Positions 27,101-34,955 of a stretch of 63,635 nt of DNA are shown here, piece by piece. The notes beneath the pieces are model-generated. The model ran no database searches. It saw only the letters and a program-made list of their open reading frames with translations, and was not told the DNA's origin. This stretch comes from Bacillota bacterium. Lineage in GTDB: Bacteria; Bacillota; Clostridia; Lachnospirales; Cellulosilyticaceae. Position 1 is the first letter of the stretch; each line of letters starts with the position of its first letter. The position numbers and the translations under genes were made by a program. The stretch spans positions 1 through 63,635 of the forward strand of contig JAEZJJ010000005.1 of NCBI GenBank assembly GCA_023436395.1, in the 5' to 3' direction.

Positions 27101-27502
27101 CAATTAGAAGAAAGTAGTTTGAAACAGTTTAAATTATCTGGATTAGCTGTAGATGAAATAGAAGTTATTGCTGCCCTTGATAAATCAGGGACAGGAAGTA
27201 CCATTCCTGTAAGTATTAATAAAGATGGGAGCATTAAAAAAGGATCTTCTGTAGCTAGTGCAGAGCAATTTAAACTTCTGGAGAATCATATTATTGATAC
27301 CATTAGAGGATTGGGACAAGAGCTTCTAGAAGGAAAGGTAAGTACCAAACCCTATCGTTTAAAAGGGAAGGACCCTTGTGAATACTGTATTTATCATACT
27401 ATTTGTCAATTTAGTGAAGAGCAACGAGATAATTGCTATGATCATTTAGAGGGACTTAGTAAAGAAGAAATATGGGAGAAGCTAGAGAAAGGAGAGAGGT
27501 AG
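24104..27502 (+). CDS. addB: AddAB helicase-nuclease subunit AddB
   Basis: A 1132-residue subunit of the AddAB complex, which processes double-strand breaks for RecA and recognises Chi. Walker A GRSGSGKT is at 9-16. The four cysteines of the AddB iron-sulfur cluster are present: C780, C1092, C1095 and C1101. The nuclease segment ILDYKSGQK lies before the last three. addA starts at the base right after its stop codon, so the subunits are translationally coupled. I see no LexA box upstream. Confidence 0.97.
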   Translation: MKKVQFIVGRSGSGKTTYCYNAIEEALKEESFEPLLLLVPEQFNLQTQRELAKRLYPGLLRAEVISFNTLAREVFREVGKAEVTVVEDLERMIILKRVIEAHKKDIIFYKKNVNNTGFIEAINRFITVLEQAGVGETQLEELAQGKETTLLFQSKLSDLRMIYNAFENYLGSQFVTIEKNMTLLASSIIKSKKLERTWLWIDGFYGFTYNQLLIIKELMKKVKGLTITLPMDQAYTRGDKVRSSHPFYESIQMLQKMMGLCEELKCSYKVDYISSGEEGKDDALIYLEKEYLKPYANLYEKENTAVHLQTYASRAEEVERIAQQIVHLIREENYRYHDIAIIVGELADYKTLLEGTFKEYEIPYFLDMKRNIHTNSLVAALEAVLEVLTSNYSYKSMMRLLRTGILPIPIEDIDLLENYILAYGIKGKKKWNQPWRFDEKDEQRQGHINSIRERILDPIQKLEEMIGQTKKAGKNKVINLTKALYGFLEEIGAYGKLNESIAKHRAEGNRLLEIENSQIWGKIIEVFERLVDILGEEEVDLITYRRVLETSFSYIKMGVIPPAQDQVIIGSVDRTRLPRIKACFILGTNEGVIPKVDETISIFSDMDKVTLSRMCRDDKGVKGRLGELIIEHPLYGSQFSIYTMLTRATEKLFVSAALADENGKPLRTSLVYYKLKKLFGEQKRSVSVNFLDEVHRPLPTFGYVGNLLREYVEGRLEDESWKDLISWYMTEEGWQERLNGLMSYLFYTNQQYYLKKETTQLLYGNKLDTSISKLESFRQCACCYFMRYGIKAEERRLLKFDRAKVGTLFHSALEQYPKELSLMNTTWTKATKEEIEIGVKRATAYAVESVNASQRETGRFQFTAAKVEKMTTRAIHALTVHLKNGEFEPVGYEVNFGEGQGFPPIEIAIDEERTILVTGQIDRVDIYYKNEREKYVKILDYKSGQKNFSLLEVYYGLQLQLLLYLDAYLKKHHNYEAGGVFYFHINNPYVSYKVGMDELQLEESSLKQFKLSGLAVDEIEVIAALDKSGTGSTIPVSINKDGSIKKGSSVASAEQFKLLENHIIDTIRGLGQELLEGKVSTKPYRLKGKDPCEYCIYHTICQFSEEQRDNCYDHLEGLSKEEIWEKLEKGER

Positions 27503-30500
27503 ATGGCATGGACACCCGCACAACAAGCTGCTATTGATCAAAGGCAAGCAAATATATTAGTTTCAGCAGCAGCAGGTTCAGGAAAAACAGCGGTTTTAAC
27601 TGAGCGTGTTATGAAACGGATTATTGGTAATGAACAGGAGCCCCCTATAGAGATTGATAGCTTTTTAATTGTAACTTTTACAAGTGCAGCAGCAGGAGAG
27701 ATGAAAGAGCGTATTTTACACAAGCTTTCTGATTATATGAATGGGCTCCAAGAAAACTTAACAGAAGAGAACCTGAAAAGGATAGATTATATTGAAAGGC
27801 AAATGGCATTAGTGCCTCAGGCCTCTATTTCTACAATTCATTCCTTTTGCTTAAAAACAATAAAATCTTATTTTAATCGTTTAAATATTGATCCTAATAT
27901 TAAGGTAGGAACTAAAGCAGAACTAGATGTCATGAAAAGCGAACTATTAGAAGAACTACTAGAAGAATGCTTAGAAGAAGGAAAAATAGATTTTATGGCT
28001 TTGGCAGAAGTTTATGGTGATGTGCAAGGCTTAGAGCATTTAAAAGAACTTATTTTAGAAGTCTCTACTTTTGCTAAAAGTACCCCTTTCCCAAAGGTAT
28101 GGCTTAATGAACAAGTGAAGCGTCTACAAACACACTATACAAACTTAAATGAGATGCCTTGGTCAGAAAGCATACGTACCCATTTGTTAAGCCAGTTACA
28201 AGATGTAAAGGTAATCTATAGTAAAGCTAGGGCTTTATGCGAAAAAACCAATGGGCCTGAACTTTATCTAGAGGCCATTAACAGTGATTTAACAGAACTG
28301 AATAAGGTCAGAGAAGATATGCCTTTAGAAGACTTGATAGCATGTATTAGAGAGACAAAGTTTATTCCACTTTCTAGAAAGAAGCAAGAATGTGATATAA
28401 CTCTAAAAGAGAAAGCCAAAGCCTACCGTGATTTAGGAAAAGAAGTAATTAAAGGGCTTCAAGAAGATCTCACTTTTATTGAAGACCCTATCCTTATGGC
28501 ACATCTACCACATCTGGGAGAACTAATGGCTACTTTAGTAAAATTGATTGAGGAGTTTGAAGCTCGTTACCAAGAAGCCAAACAAAATCATGGACTTGTA
28601 GATTATAATGACTTAGAGCATTTGTGCCTTGAATTATTAGTGGAACCAGTCTTTGATGAGCAAGGTGAACTAGTAAGTGTGAATTATACAGATGTGGCAA
28701 AAGAACTGAGTCATTTTTATAAAGAAGTTTATATCGATGAATACCAAGATAGCAATACAGTACAGGAAACTTTATTAAGTGCTGTGGCAAATGCGAATGA
28801 AGAAGGCCCTACGCGTTTTATGGTAGGAGATATGAAGCAAAGTATTTATCGGTTTCGTTTGGCTAACCCGCTTATTTTTGCAGAGAAATATGGAACATGG
28901 GAGAAACATCAGATTACAGAGGAAGCCAAAGAAAAAAATGTATGCATTGATTTATCTAAAAATTTTAGAAGTAGAGAAAATGTTCTACAAGGTGTAAATG
29001 ACTTATTTAAACAAGTCATGAGCGTTCAAGTAGGAGAACTAGAATATGATGATTATGCCGAGCTAAAGGTGGGAAATCATTACCAAGATGGAAACCTAGA
29101 AGAATTGCCAGAAGGTGCATTAGCAGATACGATAGAAGTACATGTTTTAGAAACCAAAGAACAAGAAGGAATAGATGAAACAGGTTTAGAAGACCTAAAA
29201 AATGTAGAGTGTGAAGCATTGATGGTAGCTAACTTGGTGGATAAGCTCTTAAAAGGAGAAGGCAATCCAACCCATGTTTTTGACAAAACATTAGGTACTT
29301 ACAGGCGTGTAGAAGCAAGAGATATTGTTATTTTATTAAGAGCCACTAAAGAAAAAGCAGGTATTTACGAGAATGCATTAGTGCAAAAGGGTATAGGGGC
29401 CTATGCTGATATTGATGGAAATTTCTTTGATGCATTAGAAATTCAAACGATCATCAGTCTATTAAAGATTATAGATAATCCCCTTCAAGATATCCCCTTA
29501 CTAACAGTTCTTCGCTCACCTATTGTAGGATTAAGTTTAGATGAACTGGTGTATATTCGAAAGGCGACTGAGTCAGGCTGCTTTTATGAGGCGCTATTAC
29601 ATTATTTGCAAAGCGGAGAAGAAAGTACTAAGCTCACACAGTTTATGACATTATTAAATGAATATCGTATGAATAGTAGTGAATTAGGTTTAGAAGAATT
29701 ATTGGCAAGACTCTATGTAGAAACAGGTTACTATCGTTATGTGGCAATGCTTCCTACAGGTGCTAAGAAAAAAGCAAATTTAGAACTATTTAAGAAATAT
29801 GCAGAGGCTTATGAAAATAATCAAAATGGTAAGTTGTTTGGGTTTATTAATTATTTAGATGAGTTAGCTCAGACCCCAGATGGTTTAGCAGAAGCTAAGC
29901 TGGTGGGTGAAAATGAAAATTTAGTTCAAATTATGAGTATTCATAAAAGCAAAGGGTTAGAGTTTAGTATTGTCTTTTTATGTGATGCAGGCAAACGTTT
30001 TAATAATAACGATTTAATGAAATCAGTACTCTTGCATAATGAATTGGGGTTAGGACCAGATTATCTTGATACTAAAAGCTATGTGAAGTATCCTACTATT
30101 CCTAAGATGGCAATTAAAAATCAAATTCTTTCAGAAAATGTATCTGAAGAGATGCGTGTGCTCTATGTCGCACTTACCCGTGCCAAAGAGAAGTTATTTA
30201 TAACAGGTACGTTAAATGATATACAAGATGCTGCTTACAAATGGAGCTTATATGCAAGCCGAGAGGATGAGAGGATTCTACCTTTGGGAGTTAAACGTGG
30301 CGGTTCCTATTTGAACTGGATTGGGCTAAGCTTATATGCACATAAGGGCATAGCAGATCTAAGAGCTATTACCAATGAAGAAGTGCCATTTTTATTTGAA
30401 GGAGAAGGTAAATGGGAACTGCGTATATGGAATAAAGAAGAATTAGGTACATTACAAGTACAGAATGTACAAGCTATTGAAGAAAAACGGGATTTATTAG

Positions 30501-31255
30501 AGTCATGGGATGTGAAGCAAACCTATGGTCCTTACAAAGAAGAAATTTTTAAGCGACTGAACTATACCTATCCGTATCAGGAATCAGTACTATTACCTAC
30601 GAAAGTGTCTGTTTCTGAAATAAAAAGGGCAACTATGACTTCCGATATAGAAAATGACTATTATGAAAAAATGCTTTATCCTTTACAAGAAGAAGCTCCG
30701 GTACCCAGTTTTGTGAAAGGTGAAGAAGAACTAAAAGGTGTTAGAAGAGGAACACTTATTCATAGTGTATTTGAACATCTTGATTTTATTAAGTTTGCAG
30801 AAGCCCAAAGTATTGAGGAGGAAATTAAACGTTTAGTAGCTACTCACCAACTTTCACAAGAAGTATTACAGGTGATCAATTATAAACGTTTAGAAGAAAT
30901 GGCAAGTTCAGAGATTGTTCACAAAATGAGAAGGGCAAAATATATAGAAAAGGAAAAGGCCTTTATTTATCTTGCCCCTGCAAGGCTTGTGGATGAAACC
31001 TATCCAGAAGAGGAAGAAATCTTAATACAAGGAGTTATAGACAGTTTTTATATTGATGAAGAGGGTATTACACTAATCGATTATAAAACAGATTATGTAG
31101 ATTCGAACCAAAAAGCTTTAAGTATAGCTCAGATTAAGCAGAAATATGCCAAGCAACTGGAGTTATATGGAGAAGCATTATCGCGTATTTCACAGTTAAA
31201 AGTTGCTCATAAGTATATTTATTTATACAACATTAATGAATGGATTAGTTTATAG
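27503..31255 (+). CDS. addA: AddAB helicase-nuclease subunit AddA
   Basis: A 1250-residue UvrD-type helicase with a C-terminal nuclease domain, the motor subunit of AddAB. Walker A AAGSGKT is at 23-29. Other helicase motifs are EYQDSN, VGDMKQSIYRFR, HKSKGLEF and YVALTRAKEKL. The RecB-type nuclease shows GVIDSF and LIDYKTDYV near the C-terminus. It follows addB with no gap, and an AGAGG site lies within the end of addB. Length is normal. It ends at a modest hairpin. Confidence 0.98.
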   Translation: MAWTPAQQAAIDQRQANILVSAAAGSGKTAVLTERVMKRIIGNEQEPPIEIDSFLIVTFTSAAAGEMKERILHKLSDYMNGLQENLTEENLKRIDYIERQMALVPQASISTIHSFCLKTIKSYFNRLNIDPNIKVGTKAELDVMKSELLEELLEECLEEGKIDFMALAEVYGDVQGLEHLKELILEVSTFAKSTPFPKVWLNEQVKRLQTHYTNLNEMPWSESIRTHLLSQLQDVKVIYSKARALCEKTNGPELYLEAINSDLTELNKVREDMPLEDLIACIRETKFIPLSRKKQECDITLKEKAKAYRDLGKEVIKGLQEDLTFIEDPILMAHLPHLGELMATLVKLIEEFEARYQEAKQNHGLVDYNDLEHLCLELLVEPVFDEQGELVSVNYTDVAKELSHFYKEVYIDEYQDSNTVQETLLSAVANANEEGPTRFMVGDMKQSIYRFRLANPLIFAEKYGTWEKHQITEEAKEKNVCIDLSKNFRSRENVLQGVNDLFKQVMSVQVGELEYDDYAELKVGNHYQDGNLEELPEGALADTIEVHVLETKEQEGIDETGLEDLKNVECEALMVANLVDKLLKGEGNPTHVFDKTLGTYRRVEARDIVILLRATKEKAGIYENALVQKGIGAYADIDGNFFDALEIQTIISLLKIIDNPLQDIPLLTVLRSPIVGLSLDELVYIRKATESGCFYEALLHYLQSGEESTKLTQFMTLLNEYRMNSSELGLEELLARLYVETGYYRYVAMLPTGAKKKANLELFKKYAEAYENNQNGKLFGFINYLDELAQTPDGLAEAKLVGENENLVQIMSIHKSKGLEFSIVFLCDAGKRFNNNDLMKSVLLHNELGLGPDYLDTKSYVKYPTIPKMAIKNQILSENVSEEMRVLYVALTRAKEKLFITGTLNDIQDAAYKWSLYASREDERILPLGVKRGGSYLNWIGLSLYAHKGIADLRAITNEEVPFLFEGEGKWELRIWNKEELGTLQVQNVQAIEEKRDLLESWDVKQTYGPYKEEIFKRLNYTYPYQESVLLPTKVSVSEIKRATMTSDIENDYYEKMLYPLQEEAPVPSFVKGEEELKGVRRGTLIHSVFEHLDFIKFAEAQSIEEEIKRLVATHQLSQEVLQVINYKRLEEMASSEIVHKMRRAKYIEKEKAFIYLAPARLVDETYPEEEEILIQGVIDSFYIDEEGITLIDYKTDYVDSNQKALSIAQIKQKYAKQLELYGEALSRISQLKVAHKYIYLYNINEWISL

Positions 31256-31256
31256 T

Positions 31257-31288
31257 AAAGAGCCATCAGTTATACTGATGGCCTTTGC
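31257..31288 (+). terminator. Hairpin after addA
   Basis: An 8-bp stem (31262-31269 with 31275-31282) flanked by AAAG and CTTT. The T-run is short. Confidence 0.6.
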
Positions 31289-31353
31289 TTAGTAATGGGG
31301 GAGTTGTATATTTTTTCTTTACATTGTATAATAAGGCTTGATGAGGTGTTAGG

Positions 31354-32160
31354 ATGACAAAGATTAGATTGATTGCAACAGATATGGATGGGACTTTATT
31401 AAATAGTAATGGTCAATTACCTTCGGATTTTTATACTGTTTTTCAGAAGTTAAGAGAGAAAGATATCATTTTTGCTGCTGCAAGTGGGAGACAATATTTT
31501 ACATTGTTAAAGGATTTTAAAGAAGTAGCAGATGATATGTTATTTATTGCTGAAAATGGTAGTTATGTGGTTTATCATGGACATCCAATAGCAGTTCATC
31601 CATTAAAAAGAGTGTTAGCCCATCAGCTTATTGAAAAAGGACGTACAATAGAACAAAGTTATATTGTATTAGCCACAAGTGAAGGTGCCTATATAGAAAG
31701 TACGGATGGAAGATTTGTGAGAGAAGTTAATAAATACTATGTAAAATGTCAAGTAGTAGACGATTTGCTAAGTATTAGGGGCGATATTTTAAAGGTAACA
31801 ATATGCGACTTTAAAGGTGCAGAACATAATAGTTATTTTGCCTATGAAATGTTTAAAGACCAAGTACAAATGAGTATAGCAGGCGATATTTGGTTAGATA
31901 TGATGGCAAATGGTGTGAATAAAGGTAAAGCTATAGAGGATATTCAAGAACAATTAGGCATGGGCTATGAAGAAACGATGGTATTTGGGGATTACTTAAA
32001 TGATTATGAGATGCTTCAAAAAGCTTACCATAGTTATGCTATGGCGAATGCCCATCCCAATCTAAAAGAAATAGCAAGATTTTCAGCAAAAAGTAATGAT
32101 GAAGATGGGGTTATCCAGAAGATTAAGGAGGTTGTATTAAAACAAGATGATGAATACTAA
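31354..32160 (+). CDS. Cof-type HAD phosphatase
   Basis: A 268-residue HAD-superfamily hydrolase of the Cof subfamily, acting on small phosphorylated metabolites of unknown identity. The nucleophile motif is D10-M-D12-G-T. Motif II is in AAASGR, and the late motif GDYLNDYEML has two aspartates for magnesium. The cap domain lies between about 85 and 190. The start has a GAGGTG site. Its last codons overlap the start of the following lipoprotein gene, so the two are co-translated. Confidence 0.92.
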   Translation: MTKIRLIATDMDGTLLNSNGQLPSDFYTVFQKLREKDIIFAAASGRQYFTLLKDFKEVADDMLFIAENGSYVVYHGHPIAVHPLKRVLAHQLIEKGRTIEQSYIVLATSEGAYIESTDGRFVREVNKYYVKCQVVDDLLSIRGDILKVTICDFKGAEHNSYFAYEMFKDQVQMSIAGDIWLDMMANGVNKGKAIEDIQEQLGMGYEETMVFGDYLNDYEMLQKAYHSYAMANAHPNLKEIARFSAKSNDEDGVIQKIKEVVLKQDDEY

Positions 32161-32800
32161 GAAATTTATAACCATAGGGTTAATGAGCATGTTAATACTT
32201 ACAGGGTGTGCTAATCAACAGGTACCAACTAGTAGTGAACTGATTGCATCAACGCCAACACCAACTACAGTACCTACTGAAACACTAACAGTAAATGAGC
32301 CACCGATAGCTGACAAAGAAGCAGAGGCACTTGTGGCTAAGGAAGCAGAGACTAAAGAACCAGATGAAAAACAAAAAAATCAAGAAGCTATTAAAAATAT
32401 TATTAGCTTAGGGGATTTGATTGGTAAAAAACAAACAGATGTTATCAACATACTTGGAAAAGCTGAAGAAAGTAAGAATCTAGAAGATACAAATATTTTA
32501 TTAGCAGATTATTATAAACAAACTGTTTTAGAGCAAATTGTTAAACTAGAGATTGTTTATAATGATGATAAAGGTGAAGTCAATTTTGTGGGTATGACTT
32601 GTGTAAAAACAGATCATACAGAAGAATTTGTAGAAGCTTTTTCAGCGGAACTAACAGCACAATTTGGAGAATCTAGTATTGAAAAAATCACTAATAAAAG
32701 AGGGACTAGAAGAAGACAGTGGCAAAATGGTATGTTAACTTATGTCTTGTCTTATGTAGATGACACAGTAACGTTTAACATCTATCCAACAGATAAATAA
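32150..32800 (+). CDS. Putative lipoprotein of unknown function
   Basis: A 216-residue exported lipoprotein. A short hydrophobic signal ends in the lipobox LTGC with the lipidated Cys at 20, followed by a Thr/Pro/Glu-rich linker to about residue 75. A compact C-terminal domain (about 80-216: ISLGDLIGKKQTDVINILGK) is followed by a beta-rich region. Two tandem ATGs exist at 32147 and 32150; I used the second. It overlaps the HAD gene. Function unknown. Confidence 0.75.
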   Translation: MNTKKFITIGLMSMLILTGCANQQVPTSSELIASTPTPTTVPTETLTVNEPPIADKEAEALVAKEAETKEPDEKQKNQEAIKNIISLGDLIGKKQTDVINILGKAEESKNLEDTNILLADYYKQTVLEQIVKLEIVYNDDKGEVNFVGMTCVKTDHTEEFVEAFSAELTAQFGESSIEKITNKRGTRRRQWQNGMLTYVLSYVDDTVTFNIYPTDK

Positions 32801-32808
32801 TCATTCTT

Positions 32809-32856
32809 AAAAGGCACGTCTAATGAAGCATGAGCTTGGATTAGACGTGCCTTTAC
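32809..32856. terminator. Bidirectional terminator between the lipoprotein and CotE-like genes
   Basis: A perfect 15-bp stem (32810-32824 with 32840-32854) in the gap between converging genes. Confidence 0.85.
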
Positions 32857-32858
32857 TA

Positions 32859-34418
32859 TCATTGTTGATTTTCATTTTCTAAAGCTTGATAGTAAGCTTT
32901 AGCTAGAATATCTTCTAGTACTTGAGGGCTTCGGATAGCTTGGGACATAGCTTGAGCAAGAATGTTGGCCTTATCCATACCGGCTTGCCAAGAAAATAAA
33001 CCGCCTAAGCAGTTTTCAACAACATAAAGACCTTTGAAATAAATAGAAAGGAGATTGTCATAGGAGTATACAAAATTTCCTTGTGAATCTACAATGTAAG
33101 GTGCTTTAGCGGTATTATCCCATAACACTCTATAACCATTTTTATTAATAAAACTTTTACGAAGTTCATCATATGTTTTGGTATTGGTTGCGCCATAGCG
33201 ACCATAGAAAGGGATTCCCATTAGAATTTGTTCAGAAGGCATGCCCGCATTAATCAGATTTTGGATTTGATTATCTACACTTGTGGTTGCATTTAAGGAG
33301 AGTCTAGAGGGATAAAGATTGGATTGATGTTTACCAGCATTAGCACCTGTTTCACCTGCAGTAAAATCATAGGCCATTAAATTAAAGTAATTAATTATAG
33401 GAGCAATTTGATCTATTTCAACATTATTAATGTAGCTTGTTTCTCCTGTACCAGCTACACTAATCCATGCACTTGGGCCTAGGACATCTCTTAAGGCAGT
33501 GAGTAATAAGGTGAAATTTTCCCTATCTTCTGGCCTGGAGCGAATACCCGAAGCACTGCTACCCGGATATTCCCAGTCGATATCAACACCATCAAGCTCA
33601 TATTCGTTTATCCAACTTTGAACTTCTCTAGCAAAGTTATAACGAGAGCTAGGAGTAAGGGCGGCATCAGAAAAGCCATCAGCTCCCCAACCACCAATAC
33701 CTAAAATAACTCGCAGATTAGGATTCTCCACCCTTAAGTCCGCCAGTTCTTTTAAGTACCTTTCGGAATAGACCTGTAGGGTACCATCTGAATTAATCAG
33801 TGCAAAGGCATAGATAACAAAGTCAAGCAAAATAGCATCCACATTATTGGGATTACCTAATACATATTCACCAACAATTGGCGTATTACTACATAAGGGA
33901 TTGGTACCTGGAGGTTGATTTTCTAAACTTTGTATTTGAGGACGATAACCCTCTTGAAGTGTTGTAAGTTGGCTTACTAATTGGTTGATTTGAGAGACAC
34001 CTAGATGAGGAACGGAAGAAATACTAGCAATGGATTGATCAGGTGCAATGATAAAAAGATGAGTTTCATGAGATGAATCTTCATGTACACCATAGAGATT
34101 GCCAATATGGCCTAGACGATCATCTATGATTGGGAAGGGCATTGCATAGGAACCTAGCCTAGCACCTGCATAAAACCATTGGAGATGAGCAGCTTTTTTG
34201 TCCATACTTAAAGCAATCAATTCTGTATTTCTTTCTTTAAAAATCTTAGCATATTTTACTAAACTGATAATTTCATTTTTTCTCCAGTTATTAAATTCTG
34301 AGGGATTGCACAAAAGTATAATCCATTTTTCTTTATAATCTTCGAGGTTAATTAGACCGTTGGTACTAGAAGCACTAAAGGACGGTGCTTTGTCACCTAC
34401 TTTTAAATGACTACCCAT
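32859..34418 (-). CDS. CotE-like fusion: degenerate peroxiredoxin plus GH18 chitinase domain
   Basis: A 519-residue two-domain protein with the arrangement of the Clostridioides difficile spore-coat protein CotE. Residues 1-160 follow the AhpC/Prx6 peroxiredoxin pattern (GDKAPSFSASSTNG, ERNTELIALSMD, PFPIIDDRLG). At the peroxidatic site, where active members read FTPVCTTE, this protein reads FNNWRKNE, so the cysteine is replaced by R46 and the partner Thr by Asn. Residues about 180-500 form a GH18 glycosidase with DGVDIDWEYP, including D279, D281 and catalytic acid E283. There is no signal peptide, as expected for a coat protein made in the mother cell. An AAGGAG site fits the start. CotE itself is longer (about 700 residues). 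Chitinase activity is plausible; peroxidase activity is not. Confidence 0.85.
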   Translation of the reverse strand: MGSHLKVGDKAPSFSASSTNGLINLEDYKEKWIILLCNPSEFNNWRKNEIISLVKYAKIFKERNTELIALSMDKKAAHLQWFYAGARLGSYAMPFPIIDDRLGHIGNLYGVHEDSSHETHLFIIAPDQSIASISSVPHLGVSQINQLVSQLTTLQEGYRPQIQSLENQPPGTNPLCSNTPIVGEYVLGNPNNVDAILLDFVIYAFALINSDGTLQVYSERYLKELADLRVENPNLRVILGIGGWGADGFSDAALTPSSRYNFAREVQSWINEYELDGVDIDWEYPGSSASGIRSRPEDRENFTLLLTALRDVLGPSAWISVAGTGETSYINNVEIDQIAPIINYFNLMAYDFTAGETGANAGKHQSNLYPSRLSLNATTSVDNQIQNLINAGMPSEQILMGIPFYGRYGATNTKTYDELRKSFINKNGYRVLWDNTAKAPYIVDSQGNFVYSYDNLLSIYFKGLYVVENCLGGLFSWQAGMDKANILAQAMSQAIRSPQVLEDILAKAYYQALENENQQ

Positions 34419-34641
34419 ATCATCACTCCTTGTTAAATGGAATAAAGTTATATTACATACATCCTATGTATATGAATTAATAGATTATTCATTTAATCCT
34501 ATTCAAGTAAAAAGTGGAATATGATAGCTTATTGTAAATAAGCACAAGCTAAGATGTCCAATTTAAAAATATATGGAAATAATTAACAAAAATTAGAAAA
34601 TGTTAATATACTGTATTATGAATATAAAAGAGGTGAGAGAG

Positions 34642-34863
34642 ATGGGATGCTATAATAATTGTGGTAAGTGCTCATTAAGTTGTTCTCAGAAAATCATTAT
34701 ATGGGGGGCACTCATTACTTTAATATTAAATGAAGCTTTATCAGAAGAAGGAAAAGAGTTGACAGGGAATTTATTAGCAAGTATAGGTGACTTACTTTTA
34801 ACAGCTCAAGTAGCAGATGGAACTTGTTGTACAACAAAAGGAAGAGATTGTGGTTACTTATAA
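34642..34863 (+). CDS. Small cysteine-rich hydrophobic protein
   Basis: A 73-residue protein. A cysteine-rich head (C3, C7, C10, C14) is followed by a hydrophobic stretch (residues 18-30) and an amphipathic helix ending in LLASIGDLLLTAQVAD. Three more cysteines lie near the C-terminus, including a CC pair. The helix pattern is shared by many short clostridial proteins of unknown function. The frame is open from 34600, but a GAGGTGAGA site selects the ATG at 34642. It diverges from the CotE-like gene; a role in spores is only a guess from that neighbour. Confidence 0.65.
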   Translation: MGCYNNCGKCSLSCSQKIIIWGALITLILNEALSEEGKELTGNLLASIGDLLLTAQVADGTCCTTKGRDCGYL

Positions 34864-34888
34864 AAAGTAGAAAAATGAAGGATTCATT

Positions 34889-34934
34889 AAAAGGAGTCCT
34901 CTTGCCTAAAAATAGGTGGGAGGACTCCTTTTTA
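34889..34934. terminator. Bidirectional terminator between the small protein gene and htpG
   Basis: A perfect 13-bp stem (34889-34901 with 34920-34932) followed by T residues on the plus strand and A-rich sequence on the other side. Confidence 0.88.
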
Positions 34935-34955
34935 AAAGAAACATATTTAAAAGTG

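Noticed and set aside
34419..34520. CATATACATA upstream of the CotE-like gene as a sigma-E or sigma-K -10 element
   Set aside because: It does not fit the CATANNNTA or CATACAAT consensus well and no properly spaced -35 element could be placed, so sporulation control is not supported from sequence alone.
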